The notes beneath the pieces are model-generated. The model had not been told where the DNA came from and did no database searches. It saw nothing but the letters and a program-made list of their open reading frames with translations. From NCBI RefSeq assembly GCF_015841355.1, contig NZ_CP064908.1:62001-126000 (forward strand): a stretch of DNA of 64,000 nucleotides, written 5' to 3'. This document shows positions 7,824 through 15,680 of the stretch, piece by piece. Position 1 is the first letter of the stretch. The number at the start of each line of letters is the position of its first letter. Both the position numbers and the translations under genes were made by a program. The stretch comes from Synechococcus sp. CBW1107. GTDB taxonomy: Bacteria; Cyanobacteriota; Cyanobacteriia; PCC-6307; Cyanobiaceae.

Positions 7824-8747
7824 ATGGCCAGTTCGTTGAGTGCCTTTCTCGGAGAGATCGGACGACATCAACTGCTCACCCCATCCCAGGAGCTCACTCT
7901 CGGGCGCAAGGTGCAGGCGATGATCGCGCTCAATGAGCGTTGTGCCCAGGCCGGTGGCTACGGCGAAGCCTGTGAGTACAGCGATGTGGAGCGCCGCACC
8001 ATCCGCACGGGCGAGCGGGCCAAGGATCAGATGATCACGGCCAATCTGCGCCTGGTGGTGAATCTGGCCAAGCGTTATCAGGGCAAGGGTCTGGATCTTC
8101 TCGATCTGATCCAGGAAGGGACCCTGGGGCTGGTGCGGGCCGTCGAGAAGTACGACCCCACTCGCGGTCACCGATTCAGCACTTATGCCTACTGGTGGAT
8201 TCGTCAGGGACTGAACCGTGCCCTCTCCACCCAGAGCCGCACGATCCGTATCCCGGTGAATGTGAATGAAAAACTCACCAGATTGCGTGCCGCCAAGGCA
8301 CGCCTTCTGCAGGCCAACGGACTGACCGCCTCACCGAAGGAACTGGCCGCCAGCCTGGATCTTCCCCTCACGGAAGTGGAGGACCTGCTGTCCTGTGAAC
8401 TGCGCAGTGTCACGGTCAGCCTGCAGGGAGTGGTCAAATCCAAGTCGGATCCCACCGAGCTGGTGGATGTGCTGGCGAGTGATGAAATGCCCCCCATGGA
8501 GCGGGCCGAGCTGGCCGAGCGCAGCGCATCGGTGTGGAGATTGCTGGACGTCTCGAACCTCACCCCCCGGGAGCGCACGGTGGTGATGCTGCGTTTCGGG
8601 CTTGATGGCGGCCACGAATGGCGCACCCTCGCCGAAGTGGCGCGTCAGCTGGGCTGCAGCCGTGAGTATTGCCGTCAGGTGGTGCAGCGGGCCCTGCGCA
8701 AGCTGCGCAAGGCCGGAGTCCAGAGTGGCCTCGTGGAAGCGGGCTAG
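7824..8747 (+). CDS. Group 2 RNA polymerase sigma-70 factor
   Basis: 307 residues. Region 1.2 starts at SLSAFLGEIGRHQLLTP, region 2 contains ANLRLVVNLAKRYQGKGLDL and FSTYAYWWIRQGLNRAL (-10 recognition), region 3 follows RTIRIPVNVNEKLTRLR, and region 4 contains LTPRERTVVMLRFGLDGG and the helix-turn-helix TLAEVARQLGCSREYCRQVV. It lacks the long region 1.1 of the principal SigA, which makes it a group 2 (alternative, SigB-E-like) factor that directs RNA polymerase to stress or light/dark promoters. A Shine-Dalgarno-like GAGGTGA lies about 6 bases before ATG 7824. The 210-bp upstream region is relatively A+T-rich and probably carries its promoter. Confidence 0.93.
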   Translation: MASSLSAFLGEIGRHQLLTPSQELTLGRKVQAMIALNERCAQAGGYGEACEYSDVERRTIRTGERAKDQMITANLRLVVNLAKRYQGKGLDLLDLIQEGTLGLVRAVEKYDPTRGHRFSTYAYWWIRQGLNRALSTQSRTIRIPVNVNEKLTRLRAAKARLLQANGLTASPKELAASLDLPLTEVEDLLSCELRSVTVSLQGVVKSKSDPTELVDVLASDEMPPMERAELAERSASVWRLLDVSNLTPRERTVVMLRFGLDGGHEWRTLAEVARQLGCSREYCRQVVQRALRKLRKAGVQSGLVEAG

Positions 8748-8824
8748 GGCCGGATCACCGTCCCAAACAGGACTGAAACCGTCCTTGTCCGCTCAGGCTC
8801 AGCTGACGATGATGGGGGTGTCCA

Positions 8825-9265
8825 ATGCTCCCAGAGCGAGCTATGGCTCCATCCGACGCCGGCCTTTCCGATTTCTCCGACGGGTCCTCCTCCACAGGAG
8901 ACTCAGGTTCGGGAGATCAGACCACCGTGGAAGCGGAAGTGCTGGAGAGCACAGTCGTCGATGAAGGAGTGCTGCGACGCCTGTTGCGCCGAGCCGGCAG
9001 GGCGATCGCCCTGCCGGCCCTGGAGTGTCTGGAACTGCTGCTGGATGGCAACACCCCGAGCCAGGTTCGGTTGACGATGCTGGCAGCCCTCACCTACCTG
9101 CTGCTGCCCTTCGATCTCATCCCCGATTTCATCCCCGCAGCCGGCTTCAGCGATGATCTGGTCGCGCTCACGGCATTGCTTGGCCTGACAGGGCGCCACC
9201 TGACCCCCGACATCCGCTCCAGGGCCCGGCGCAAGCTGGATCGCTGGTTTCCTCCCGGTCGTTGA
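8825..9265 (+). CDS. DUF1232 (YkvA-like) membrane-associated protein
   Basis: 146 residues: an acidic, Ser/Gly-rich N-terminal ~45 residues, then a DUF1232 core with TMLAALTYLLLPFDLIPDFI, where the PxDLIPDxIP motif is diagnostic, and AAGFSDDLVALTALLGL. The function of the family is not known. A second in-frame ATG at 8843 (MAPSDAGLSD) is an alternative start. The stop TGA (9263-9265) overlaps the next gene's ATG (9265) by one base, so the two are translationally coupled. Confidence 0.85.
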   Translation: MLPERAMAPSDAGLSDFSDGSSSTGDSGSGDQTTVEAEVLESTVVDEGVLRRLLRRAGRAIALPALECLELLLDGNTPSQVRLTMLAALTYLLLPFDLIPDFIPAAGFSDDLVALTALLGLTGRHLTPDIRSRARRKLDRWFPPGR

Positions 9266-9627
9266 TGCCAGACCACAGCACCCCACCCGTCAGCACGGCA
9301 CCCGTCGCTCCTGGATCCTTCAGCAGCGAAGAGCTGGAGGATCTCCAGACCTTCCTCAAGGACTGGCTGCGCCACCAGGGACGCACTCAGGCCGATCTGC
9401 GTCGGGCCCTGAGGGCTGAGTCGATCCGGATGCCGGTGCTGCTCGATCATCTCCTTCAGCTTCACGCCCAGGGGGGACTGAGCGCTCTGGCCGCCCGCCT
9501 CTGTGGCATCGAGGAGCTCTGGCAACGCAGTGAGGTGGACGAAGGCCCTTCGAGTGAGGCTGGAGAGATTTCCCCAAGTCAGCTGGATCTCCTGCTTGAG
9601 GAGATCCGGCAGGACCGTCGGATCTAG
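9265..9627 (+). CDS. Conserved-looking hypothetical protein (coupled to DUF1232 gene)
   Basis: 120 residues from ATG 9265 (MPDHSTPPVS), unrecognised. After a Pro/Ser/Thr-rich leader it is mostly helical: ELEDLQTFLKDWLRHQGRTQ, DLRRALRAESIRMPVLLDHL and SQLDLLLEEIRQDRRI. The middle resembles a small helix-turn-helix-like bundle (RTQADLRRALRAESIRMPVL), which could mean nucleic-acid or protein binding; this is only an impression. It overlaps the preceding stop by one base. Confidence 0.65.
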   Translation: MPDHSTPPVSTAPVAPGSFSSEELEDLQTFLKDWLRHQGRTQADLRRALRAESIRMPVLLDHLLQLHAQGGLSALAARLCGIEELWQRSEVDEGPSSEAGEISPSQLDLLLEEIRQDRRI

Positions 9628-9642
9628 CCTCCGGAAGGCAGA

Positions 9643-9957
9643 GTGGCATCAGCCACGATGCTTCCCATGGCACCCACGTCCCCACCAACCCTGACGAGCC
9701 CAGGTCTGATTCCAGAGTCAGCCGCGCCACTGTGGATGGCGGTCGTCGCCCTGCTCCTCCTGGCCCCTTCAGCCCTGCAGGCCCAGAGCCTGCGTTACCA
9801 GCTCGGCCCTGGCAGCAACGTGGGTGAACCCACACAGGTGGAGCCCACCGACTGCGTCACTGATCCCAAGGATGGGTCGGTCACCTGCGGCACCAGGCTC
9901 AAGAACCCTCCAGGGGACACCCCTGCTCGACCCCAGTTCGAGCCCTTCAACAACTGA
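9643..9957 (+). CDS. Hypothetical secreted protein
   Basis: Up to 104 residues, unrecognised. A hydrophobic segment (APLWMAVVALLLLAPSALQA) ends in a signal-peptidase-like site ALQA-QS, followed by a short polar mature part with two cysteines (TDCVTDPKDGSVTCGTR) that could form a disulfide. The longest frame starts at GTG 9643; ATG 9658 or 9667 are equally plausible. The stop overlaps the next ATG (TGATG at 9955-9959), so it is probably coupled to the PsiE-like gene. Confidence 0.6.
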   Translation: MASATMLPMAPTSPPTLTSPGLIPESAAPLWMAVVALLLLAPSALQAQSLRYQLGPGSNVGEPTQVEPTDCVTDPKDGSVTCGTRLKNPPGDTPARPQFEPFNN

Positions 9958-10448
9958 TGGCCAGATTCTCCCGTCTCTTCGACGACGGCTCGTTTCTGGC
10001 GATTGTCGATCGATTCGAGCGCCAACTGGCCAAGGTGCTCTCGATCCTGCTCTGCGTGGTGCTCATCGCTGCCACCTCACAGCTGATTTATCGGGTGTTT
10101 CAGGAGTTCTTCAATCCAGGCACCGGCTGGTTGGGGAATGATCTGATCAAGATCCTCGGTGATGTCCTCACCGTGCTGATCGCCCTGGAGGTGCTTCAGA
10201 ACGTCACCGCCTACCTGCGCCACCATGTGGTTCAGATCGAGCTGGTGCTGCTCACCGCCCTGACGGCCGTGGCGCGAAAAGTGATCGTGCTTCAGCCCGG
10301 TGCCGAAGACAAGCCACTGCTGCTGGTCGGCCTGGGGATCACGGTGGTGAGCCTGTCGGCAGGCTACTGGCTGGTGCGCTCCTCCACCCTGATGGAGAAG
10401 ACGTCCAGAAGAGGGCGAGCCAAAGTGTTCCGGGATCCGGATCAGTAG
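9957..10448 (+). CDS. PsiE-like phosphate-starvation-inducible membrane protein
   Basis: 163 residues with four membrane segments: VLSILLCVVLIAATSQLIYR, GDVLTVLIALEVLQNVTAYL, IELVLLTALTAVARKVIVL and LLVGLGITVVSLSAGYWLV. The arrangement, with LIKILGDVLTVLIALEVL and HHVVQIELVLLTALTAVARK, is that of the PsiE family, whose members are induced by phosphate starvation in enterobacteria and whose biochemical role is unknown. It is coupled to the preceding secreted protein. Its last 110 bp overlap the convergent Nif11-cupin gene. Confidence 0.85.
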   Translation: MARFSRLFDDGSFLAIVDRFERQLAKVLSILLCVVLIAATSQLIYRVFQEFFNPGTGWLGNDLIKILGDVLTVLIALEVLQNVTAYLRHHVVQIELVLLTALTAVARKVIVLQPGAEDKPLLLVGLGITVVSLSAGYWLVRSSTLMEKTSRRGRAKVFRDPDQ

Positions 10449-10923
10449 CCACCACCCGGTGGCGGCGACGGGGCGTGATCAGGAGGCTGTCGCCTATGGC
10501 CAGATCACGCGCTTCGGCCTCATCCTCGAAGCGCAACCTGGCACTGCCGCGAAGCAGCAGCACCCACTCGGTCTCCGGCTGGTCGTACCACCGGCCCAAG
10601 GCGGTGCTGTGGGCACAGGAGTGAATCCGCTCCAGCCGCAGGCCCGGGCCCTCCAGCAGGACATCCATCCGTTCCTCTCCCGCTGGAGGACAGGGGCTGT
10701 CCAGCAGATTGTCCTGTCCTGCAGTCGCCCCTGGCCCGGGGACCGGTTCTCCCCAGCGCCTGCCGATCTCATAGCCCTGGGCCCGCGCCAGGGCCACCAC
10801 CTCGTGGTGGCTGGAGCAGGCTGCGAGGGCCGCGCGCAGGTCGGGCCGTGCTTCGCTCTGGGCCACGAAGGCGTTGAGCTGGCGCACTTTCTCGAGAAAG
10901 GCCTGCAGCTGCTCCTCGGCCAT
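10339..10923 (-). CDS. Nif11-domain / cupin fusion protein
   Basis: 194 residues from ATG 10923. Residues 1-50 (AEEQLQAFLEKVRQLNAFVA, LAACSSHHEVVALARAQGYE) look like a Nif11 domain, the module also used as leader in nitrile-hydratase/Nif11 RiPP precursors. Residues ~75-165 form a small cupin: HSTALGRWYDQPETEWVLLL, GSARLRFEDEAEARDLAIGD and HRVVATDPDPGTLWLALFW. The cupin lacks the full set of canonical metal-binding His of motif 1, having Glu/Trp positions instead. A free-standing Nif11-cupin fusion suggests a small sensor or accessory protein (inference). The start is 10 bp downstream of the GNAT stop, so they are probably co-transcribed. The longer open frame upstream is a shadow of the GNAT gene. 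Confidence 0.75.
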   Translation of the reverse strand: MAEEQLQAFLEKVRQLNAFVAQSEARPDLRAALAACSSHHEVVALARAQGYEIGRRWGEPVPGPGATAGQDNLLDSPCPPAGEERMDVLLEGPGLRLERIHSCAHSTALGRWYDQPETEWVLLLRGSARLRFEDEAEARDLAIGDSLLITPRRRHRVVATDPDPGTLWLALFWTSSPSGWRSAPASSLPTGSPP

Positions 10924-10933
10924 GGCAGGGCGC

Positions 10934-11413
10934 TCAGTCGTGCGGCAGATCCTTGACCATACGGAAGCGGCGAAAGGGTACCGAGGCGATCGTGAGCTCC
11001 TCGATCCAGTCCACGCACCAGCCCTGCCGCTCGAACAAGGGGCGCGAGAGGAAGCTGGCCTCGGTGCGCAGCCGCCTGCTGCCGTAGCCCCTGGCGAGGG
11101 CTTCGAGGGCCTGCAGCAGGGCTGTGGCCCGTCCCTGGCGGCTGGCCCGTCCCCGGCAGTAGAGCAGTGAGATCCGATCGGCTGGCTCCAGCACCGCAAA
11201 GGCCTCGATCACCGAGCCGGCGCCGGAGCAGCTGGCCAGTCCCACACCCTGCTCCAGGATGGTGGCCAGGCTGGAGTTCTCGAGCACCACATCCGCCCAG
11301 GCCTTCACCTGTTCAGGGGTGTAGAGAAGCGGGGCCTGGCTGAGCACCGCGTCGCGGTACACCTCGCGGACCGCTTCGAGATCGTGGGGGGTGAGCGGTC
11401 GCAGGCTAGGCAT
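10934..11413 (-). CDS. GNAT-family N-acetyltransferase
   Basis: 159 residues from ATG 11413 (MPSLRPLTPHDLEAVREVYR). The GNAT pattern is clear: N-terminal LRPLTPHDLEAVREVYRDAV, the beta strands VGLASCSGAGSVIEAFAVLE and RISLLYCRGRASRQGRATAL (the acetyl-CoA pyrophosphate loop R/Q-x-x-GR-A, here RQGRA), and the terminal FLSRPLFERQGWCVDWIEEL. It would transfer acetyl groups to an unknown amine in the cytoplasm. The frame is open to 11593, but family alignment and the start motif favour 11413. It is the first gene of a likely two-gene unit with the Nif11-cupin gene. Confidence 0.85.
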   Translation of the reverse strand: MPSLRPLTPHDLEAVREVYRDAVLSQAPLLYTPEQVKAWADVVLENSSLATILEQGVGLASCSGAGSVIEAFAVLEPADRISLLYCRGRASRQGRATALLQALEALARGYGSRRLRTEASFLSRPLFERQGWCVDWIEELTIASVPFRRFRMVKDLPHD

Positions 11414-11580
11414 GGGGAGACCCCTGGCTGGCTGTTCGGAAGGTATCGGGGCCGCCCAACAATTTGAGACAACTTTGCCGGTGGAGGCTGGTATTCGCCC
11501 GGTGTCGCGCGGCCTGCTACATAGCGTGGATTCAGGTTCAGCGTTCGCCCGTGCCCACACGGTGAGCGCCAGGGATCGCC

Positions 11581-11814
11581 ATGGCCGACTCACGACCGCT
11601 CAGCATCGGTGAACTGGAAGCGGGCTTTTCGGCCTATTGCCAGGCCCTCAGGCGGCTGGTGGCCGACGGACGCAGCCTCGAGCGCATCGAGCGCACGCTC
11701 TGCTGGCACAACCTCAGCGCCCTGCACGGCTCGCTGCCCCACCGGTACCGCTCCCCGGAGGATCTGTACCGCCGCTATCTGCGGGCCCTGTCGTCTGAAC
11801 AGCGGTCAGACTGA
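11581..11814 (+). CDS. DUF3136-type small cyanobacterial protein
   Basis: 77 residues. MADSRPLSIGELEAGFSAYC, LRRLVADGRSLERIERTLCW, and SLPHRYRSPEDLYRRYLRAL match my recollection of the DUF3136 family of small soluble proteins restricted to cyanobacteria. Predicted all helical and rich in Arg; function unknown. It starts 167 bp from the divergent GNAT start, and the shared intergenic DNA probably holds both promoters. The cytochrome gene follows 25 bp downstream in the same direction. Confidence 0.8.
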   Translation: MADSRPLSIGELEAGFSAYCQALRRLVADGRSLERIERTLCWHNLSALHGSLPHRYRSPEDLYRRYLRALSSEQRSD

Positions 11815-11839
11815 ACGTCCTGGCACGACGCGAGCCCGG

Positions 11840-12250
11840 ATGTCCTCGATCCATTCACCCACCTCAGGACCACCGGCCTGGCGCCGCTGGCTTGGGTTCC
11901 TGGCGTTGCTTGGCCTGCTGCTGCTGCTCTGGTGGCCCCGGCCGGTGTGGGGTGACACGGCGGCGGTTTCCGGCGAGAGCCTGTTCGCGAACCACTGCGC
12001 CGGTTGCCACATCAACGGCGGTAACATCCTGCGCCGCGGCAAGACCCTCAAGCTCAAGGTTCTGGAGCGCAACGGCATCACAGGGCCAGAGGCCATCGCC
12101 TCTATCGCCTCCACTGGTCTGGGCCAGATGTCGGGCTATGGAGAGGTGCTTGGACCAGGGGGAGCTGAGGCGGTGGCTGCCTGGGTGTGGCAGCAGGCGC
12201 TGCAGAACTGGGCGTCACCGACACCGCCCAGCGCAGGTCCAACAGCGTGA
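11840..12250 (+). CDS. Cytochrome c6-like protein
   Basis: 136 residues from ATG 11840. A signal peptide (RRWLGFLALLGLLLLLWWPR, cleavage near VWG-DT) exports it to the thylakoid lumen or periplasm. The mature part is a class I c-type cytochrome: haem-attachment motif CAGCH (53-57), FANHCAGCHINGGN, and the axial methionine Met97 in GLGQMSGYG, ending in AVAAWVWQQA. Cytochrome c6 carries electrons from cytochrome b6f to photosystem I or oxidase; divergent c6 paralogues (c6B/c6C) have different potentials, and I cannot assign the subtype. The longer open frame upstream is a shadow of the DUF3136 gene. Confidence 0.88.
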   Translation: MSSIHSPTSGPPAWRRWLGFLALLGLLLLLWWPRPVWGDTAAVSGESLFANHCAGCHINGGNILRRGKTLKLKVLERNGITGPEAIASIASTGLGQMSGYGEVLGPGGAEAVAAWVWQQALQNWASPTPPSAGPTA

Positions 12251-12274
12251 TGAACCGAAGGTTGCTGCGGGAGT

Positions 12275-12544
12275 TCAGAAGGCCTGAATCCAGGGATACA
12301 CCTCGACGCTGGTCCAGATCCCCTGCTTCCAGTAGATATCCCCTTTCACCAGGGCCTCCACCTGCTCCTGGTTCTCGGCTTCATAGAGACCGAACACCCG
12401 GGTGGTGCAGGCGGTGGGCCCGAGGGTGAGCAGCACCCCCTCCTCCTTCTGCAGCTGAAGCCCCGCCAGATGCTCGTCCCGGAAGGGCCCGCGCCGCTCG
12501 AGAGCATCGGAGCTGTAGGTGCCCCAGAGGACGAATTTGGCCAT
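12275..12544 (-). CDS. YciI-like (YCII) domain protein
   Basis: 89 residues. MAKFVLWGTYSSDALERRGP, then RDEHLAGLQLQKEEGVLLTL, GPTACTTRVFGLYEAENQEQ and ALVKGDIYWKQGIWTSVEVY are typical of the YciI family, a dimeric ferredoxin-like fold. The usual His-Asp pair is represented by RDEHLAGL. The biochemical role is not known. It converges on the cytochrome gene with a 24-bp gap. Confidence 0.85.
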   Translation of the reverse strand: MAKFVLWGTYSSDALERRGPFRDEHLAGLQLQKEEGVLLTLGPTACTTRVFGLYEAENQEQVEALVKGDIYWKQGIWTSVEVYPWIQAF

Positions 12545-12622
12545 CGATTGCCCCTGTGGGACTGCTTCCGCTGGGGAAGGTTAAGGGTGCGCTGGGTTGT
12601 GGAACCACCGAACTCCCTGATC

Positions 12623-13018
12623 TCAGCCCTTCACGCCCCGGCCCAGGAGCAGGTCGCGCGCGCCGTTGACCAGCTGCATGGTGTCGTGCTGGCCGCCGCG
12701 GTCGGGATGGTGCTCGGCGGCTGCCAGCTTCCAGGCACGGGTCACGGCGCTGGGGGTGATGCGGCCGCAGCGGGGCAGGTGCAGGCGTTGGCGGGCGACG
12801 ATGGCGTCGAGGTCGGGGTGCTTGCCGAGGGGACCCCAGTCCGCCTTGCTCAGGACCGGATGGCGTTTCCTGCCTCCCTTGGTCGGGTTTTTGGAGCGGC
12901 CGTTCCTGGTTCGTGTGGCCTTGCTGGCCCCGAACCCCTTGCTCGGCTCCTGCTCAGCTCGCCGGCTGCGCGCCAGGGGGGAGACAGGTTCACGCAGCGT
13001 CTGAGGCATCTCCATCAC
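12623..13018 (-). CDS. J-domain (DnaJ-like) protein
   Basis: 131 residues. The C-terminal third is a J domain: RITPSAVTRAWKLAAAEHHP followed by DRGG, giving the HPD tripeptide that stimulates DnaK ATPase, then MQLVNGARDLLL. The N-terminal half is basic and disordered-looking (TRTRNGRSKNPTKGGRKRHP). It is therefore a small co-chaperone-like protein without the zinc or substrate domains of DnaJ. Several Met codons lie close together at the N-terminus (residues 1, 2 and 4), so the start is uncertain by a few residues. Confidence 0.75.
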   Translation of the reverse strand: MMEMPQTLREPVSPLARSRRAEQEPSKGFGASKATRTRNGRSKNPTKGGRKRHPVLSKADWGPLGKHPDLDAIVARQRLHLPRCGRITPSAVTRAWKLAAAEHHPDRGGQHDTMQLVNGARDLLLGRGVKG

Positions 13019-13264
13019 CGTTCGTGAGTCAAGCCTGATGCATCACCAGCCACGGGCTCAGTTGAACGTCATGGGCAGCCGGGTCCCAGGTGTTCATCCC
13101 CGAACAGTGACTACAGAACAATGACTGCTTGTCAAGCCGCCGAAATACTCCGTTACGTTGCTTGGCAGTCCGGGTTCTCCCACGGCCGCCGTCACCCTTT
13201 TGTTCAACAACCTGCGGCCTCCAAGCACCGGGGCCCGGACAGTCCAGTGAACTCCCCACATCCC

Positions 13265-13450
13265 ATGACTCTCCACCAAGGACAGATGGTCCGGCTCACC
13301 AGCAGCCCTGATCACACCTATCAGGTGCTCAGCATCGACCTCGACTCCAGGACCTGCTGGGTGCGCCGCTGGCCCCTCTCCCGCCATGGCTCACCAGCCT
13401 TTGCCCTGACACTCGATCAGCTCCAGGTGCTCGACACCGCCAGGGCCTGA
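13265..13450 (+). CDS. Small hypothetical protein
   Basis: 61 residues from ATG 13265 (MTLHQGQMVRLTSSPDHTYQ). It reads like a small SH3-like or KOW-like beta protein: GQMVRLTSSPDHTYQVLSID, then CWVRRWPLSRHGSPAFALTL and QLQVLDTARA. No family is recognised. The frame is open further upstream to 13121, but that extension has no typical composition. Its size and compact beta pattern make it a plausible real gene. Confidence 0.5.
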   Translation: MTLHQGQMVRLTSSPDHTYQVLSIDLDSRTCWVRRWPLSRHGSPAFALTLDQLQVLDTARA

Positions 13451-13494
13451 TCTCTCCCTCCGTGTCTGACCTCCCGATTCAAGGAGACCCCGTT

Positions 13495-13611
13495 GTGATT
13501 CCCATCCGTTACCTGATCTGTTCTCGCCTCCTGGGCGGCACCACCCGCCTGCTCCTGGTTGGAGCGCTCACGGCCACCCTCGGCGAACTGCTCGTGCACA
13601 CCGGCCTCTGA
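13495..13611 (+). CDS. Candidate small membrane protein (38 aa)
   Basis: GTG 13495 to TGA 13611 encodes 38 residues, beginning MIPIRYLICSRLLGGTTRLL and continuing LVGALTATLGELLVHTGL: one amphipathic-to-hydrophobic helix with two Arg near the start. AAGGAGA (13480s) lies about 8 bases before the GTG and is a good Shine-Dalgarno match. It sits alone between two small genes. Reality is uncertain; expression data would decide. Confidence 0.4.
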   Translation: MIPIRYLICSRLLGGTTRLLLVGALTATLGELLVHTGL

Positions 13612-13651
13612 TCGCCGCGCTGCTTAAGTGCAGGCAGCTCTGAACCAGGAC

Positions 13652-13936
13652 ATGAACCTGGCCGACGCGCCGCTCGATCAGCCGCTGGAGCTGCTCAGCC
13701 TCCCCAGTCGTCCCAGCCTCGGGAATCGCCTGCGTGCCATGGGGGTGAAGCCGGGCTGCCACCTCGTGGTGGTGCGCCGCGGGCGCCCGGGAGGCATCCT
13801 GCACCTGCGCATGGGCCTGCTGGATTTCATGCTGCGCCGTGGGGACGCCGCCCAGATGGAGGCCCTTCCCCTCAGTCCAACCCCAGGCGAAGACCCCCCT
13901 GGTACAGGAGGAAGGCCATCACCCAGGCCAGGCTGA
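13652..13936 (+). CDS. feoA: FeoA-family ferrous iron transport accessory protein
   Basis: About 94 residues. The SH3-like FeoA core is LLSLPSRPSLGNRLRAMGVK, PGCHLVVVRRGRPGGILHLR and MGLLDFMLRRGDAAQMEAL, with the usual 'RL.aMGv.pG' turn. FeoA assists the FeoB ferrous iron channel. The longest frame starts at GTG 13628; ATG 13652 (MNLADAPLDQ) is preferred. The gene converges on feoB and overlaps its 3' end by 65 bp, an unusual arrangement, since feoA normally precedes feoB on the same strand. Confidence 0.85.
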   Translation: MNLADAPLDQPLELLSLPSRPSLGNRLRAMGVKPGCHLVVVRRGRPGGILHLRMGLLDFMLRRGDAAQMEALPLSPTPGEDPPGTGGRPSPRPG

Positions 13937-15680
13937 ACGACCACACCAGTGACAGTGCCACGAAGCGGCCGCTGCGGCTTTCCCTCAGCTGCACCGCCAC
14001 CGTGGAGAGGCAGGGGGTGTACAGAAGGGTGAACATCATGAAACTGAGGGCCTGCAGCGGTCGGATCGCCCCCACCACCGCGCCGGCCAGCGCACTCTCG
14101 CGGGTGGCGTAGATGACTGCCATGGCCCCCAGCAGGATTTCCTTGGCGATGAAGCCGAAGATCAGGGAGATGGTCAGCTCAGGAGTCATGCCGATCGGTC
14201 CCAGCAGCGGTTGCACCAGTCGACCGATCTGACCCGCCAGTGACTGTCCGGAGAGGTGATCCACCCCTGGGGGAAGGTTGTTGAGCAGCCAGATGGCGAT
14301 GACCCCCAGGATGATGAAGCGGCGGGTGGTGAAGAAGAAGGTCACCATTTCACGCCAGGCCCGGCTGAACACCGTTCCCAGGCTGGGAGTCCGGTAAGGG
14401 GGCAATTCCAGGACGAACCCCCCCTGGCTCGGGAACACCCGTTTGAACAGAAGGGCGGTGAGAACAGCCGCTGCGAAACTGACCATGTAGAAGCCGAAGA
14501 TCACCGCCCCAGCTGCCCACCAGGGCCTTGGAAAGAAAGCTCCGGCCATGAAGACGAACACCGTGAGCCTGGCCTGGCAGAGCGAAAACGGGATCATCAG
14601 CATTGCCAGCCAGCGCTGGGGCCTCTCACGGATCACCCGGGTGCCCATGATGGCCGGCACATTGCAGCCGAAGCCCATGATCTGCAGCACGAAGCTGCGG
14701 CCATCGAGCCCCAGTGCATGCATCACTCCATCCATCAGAAAGGCCGAACGGGCCAGATATCCCGAGTCTTCGATCAGGGCGATCATCATGTAAAAAAGAA
14801 AGATGATCGGCATGAAGCTGATCACGGTGGTGGCACCCATCCACAGCCCTTCACTGAGTAACCGACGGAAAAAATCCGGCAGGCCCAGGCCCTGCAGGGC
14901 CGGTTGCAGCAGCTGGGCCTCCAGAGCGTCGAACAGCGTTCCCAGCCAGGACTGGATCGGTCCGCCCACGGCATAGATCAGCTGAAACACAGCCAGCATC
15001 ACCACAAAGAAACTGAGGAGTCCCAGGAGTGGGTGCAACAGCACCCGATCGAGACGGTCCTGCCGGGGATCCCGGTTGGGTCGGTCGTGACCCTTGATGC
15101 AGCCCTCCACCAGCTGCGCCTGCTGTGCCTCCAGCTCCGCTTCGGGCAGCAGCCGGGTGGGCGCGGGCTGCAGCTGATCAAGGCCGTGGATGCACTCCAG
15201 CAGCGTGTCCAGTCCCTCGCCCTGACGGGCGCTGAGCAACAGCACCGGCAGCCCCAGGTCGGCAGACAGGCGCTGATGGTCGATCCTCACGCCGAAGCGC
15301 TGCGCTTCATCGGCCATGTTCAACGCCAGGATCAGGGGCAGTCCGGTGGCCTGAAGCTCCAACGCCAGTCTCAGCTGGGTATCGGCATGGCTGGCGTTGA
15401 GCACCACCACCGCCAGATCGGGGCGAGTGGCGCCCAGGAAGCGGCGCACCACAGCTTCATCCTCACTGTCGCCGCGCAGGTCGTGGATGCCGGGCAGATC
15501 GATCAGGTCGTAGGGGCGGCCGGCGACATCGGCGGGCAGGGCACCGCGCATCAGCTCCACCGTGAGCCCAGGCCAGTTGGCCACGTGGGCATGGCCTCCA
15601 GTGAGCTTGTTGTAGAGCGTCGATTTGCCGGTGTTGGGCAGCCCCAGCAGAGCCACCTGCACCGCAGGGGCACTGGTCAT
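13872..15680 (-). CDS. feoB: Ferrous iron transport protein B
   Basis: 602 residues. The N-terminal GTPase domain has the P-loop LGLPNTGKST (13-22), G3 DLPGIHDL and G4 NMAD, followed by a helical GDI-like spacer. The membrane part begins near residue 225 and shows Gate motifs: GYLARSAFLMDGVMHALGLD, MGFGCNVPAIMGTRV and LTVFVFMAGAFF, then the second half GFIAKEILLGAMAVIYAT and LYTPCLSTVAVQLRE. It imports Fe2+ across the inner membrane. The length is shorter than E. coli FeoB (773) but normal for cyanobacteria. The start overlaps the stop of the upstream methyltransferase by 4 bp; feoA lies convergent at the 3' end. Confidence 0.95.
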   Translation of the reverse strand: MTSAPAVQVALLGLPNTGKSTLYNKLTGGHAHVANWPGLTVELMRGALPADVAGRPYDLIDLPGIHDLRGDSEDEAVVRRFLGATRPDLAVVVLNASHADTQLRLALELQATGLPLILALNMADEAQRFGVRIDHQRLSADLGLPVLLLSARQGEGLDTLLECIHGLDQLQPAPTRLLPEAELEAQQAQLVEGCIKGHDRPNRDPRQDRLDRVLLHPLLGLLSFFVVMLAVFQLIYAVGGPIQSWLGTLFDALEAQLLQPALQGLGLPDFFRRLLSEGLWMGATTVISFMPIIFLFYMMIALIEDSGYLARSAFLMDGVMHALGLDGRSFVLQIMGFGCNVPAIMGTRVIRERPQRWLAMLMIPFSLCQARLTVFVFMAGAFFPRPWWAAGAVIFGFYMVSFAAAVLTALLFKRVFPSQGGFVLELPPYRTPSLGTVFSRAWREMVTFFFTTRRFIILGVIAIWLLNNLPPGVDHLSGQSLAGQIGRLVQPLLGPIGMTPELTISLIFGFIAKEILLGAMAVIYATRESALAGAVVGAIRPLQALSFMMFTLLYTPCLSTVAVQLRESRSGRFVALSLVWSFSLAWVMAFLLYQGGLRLGLD

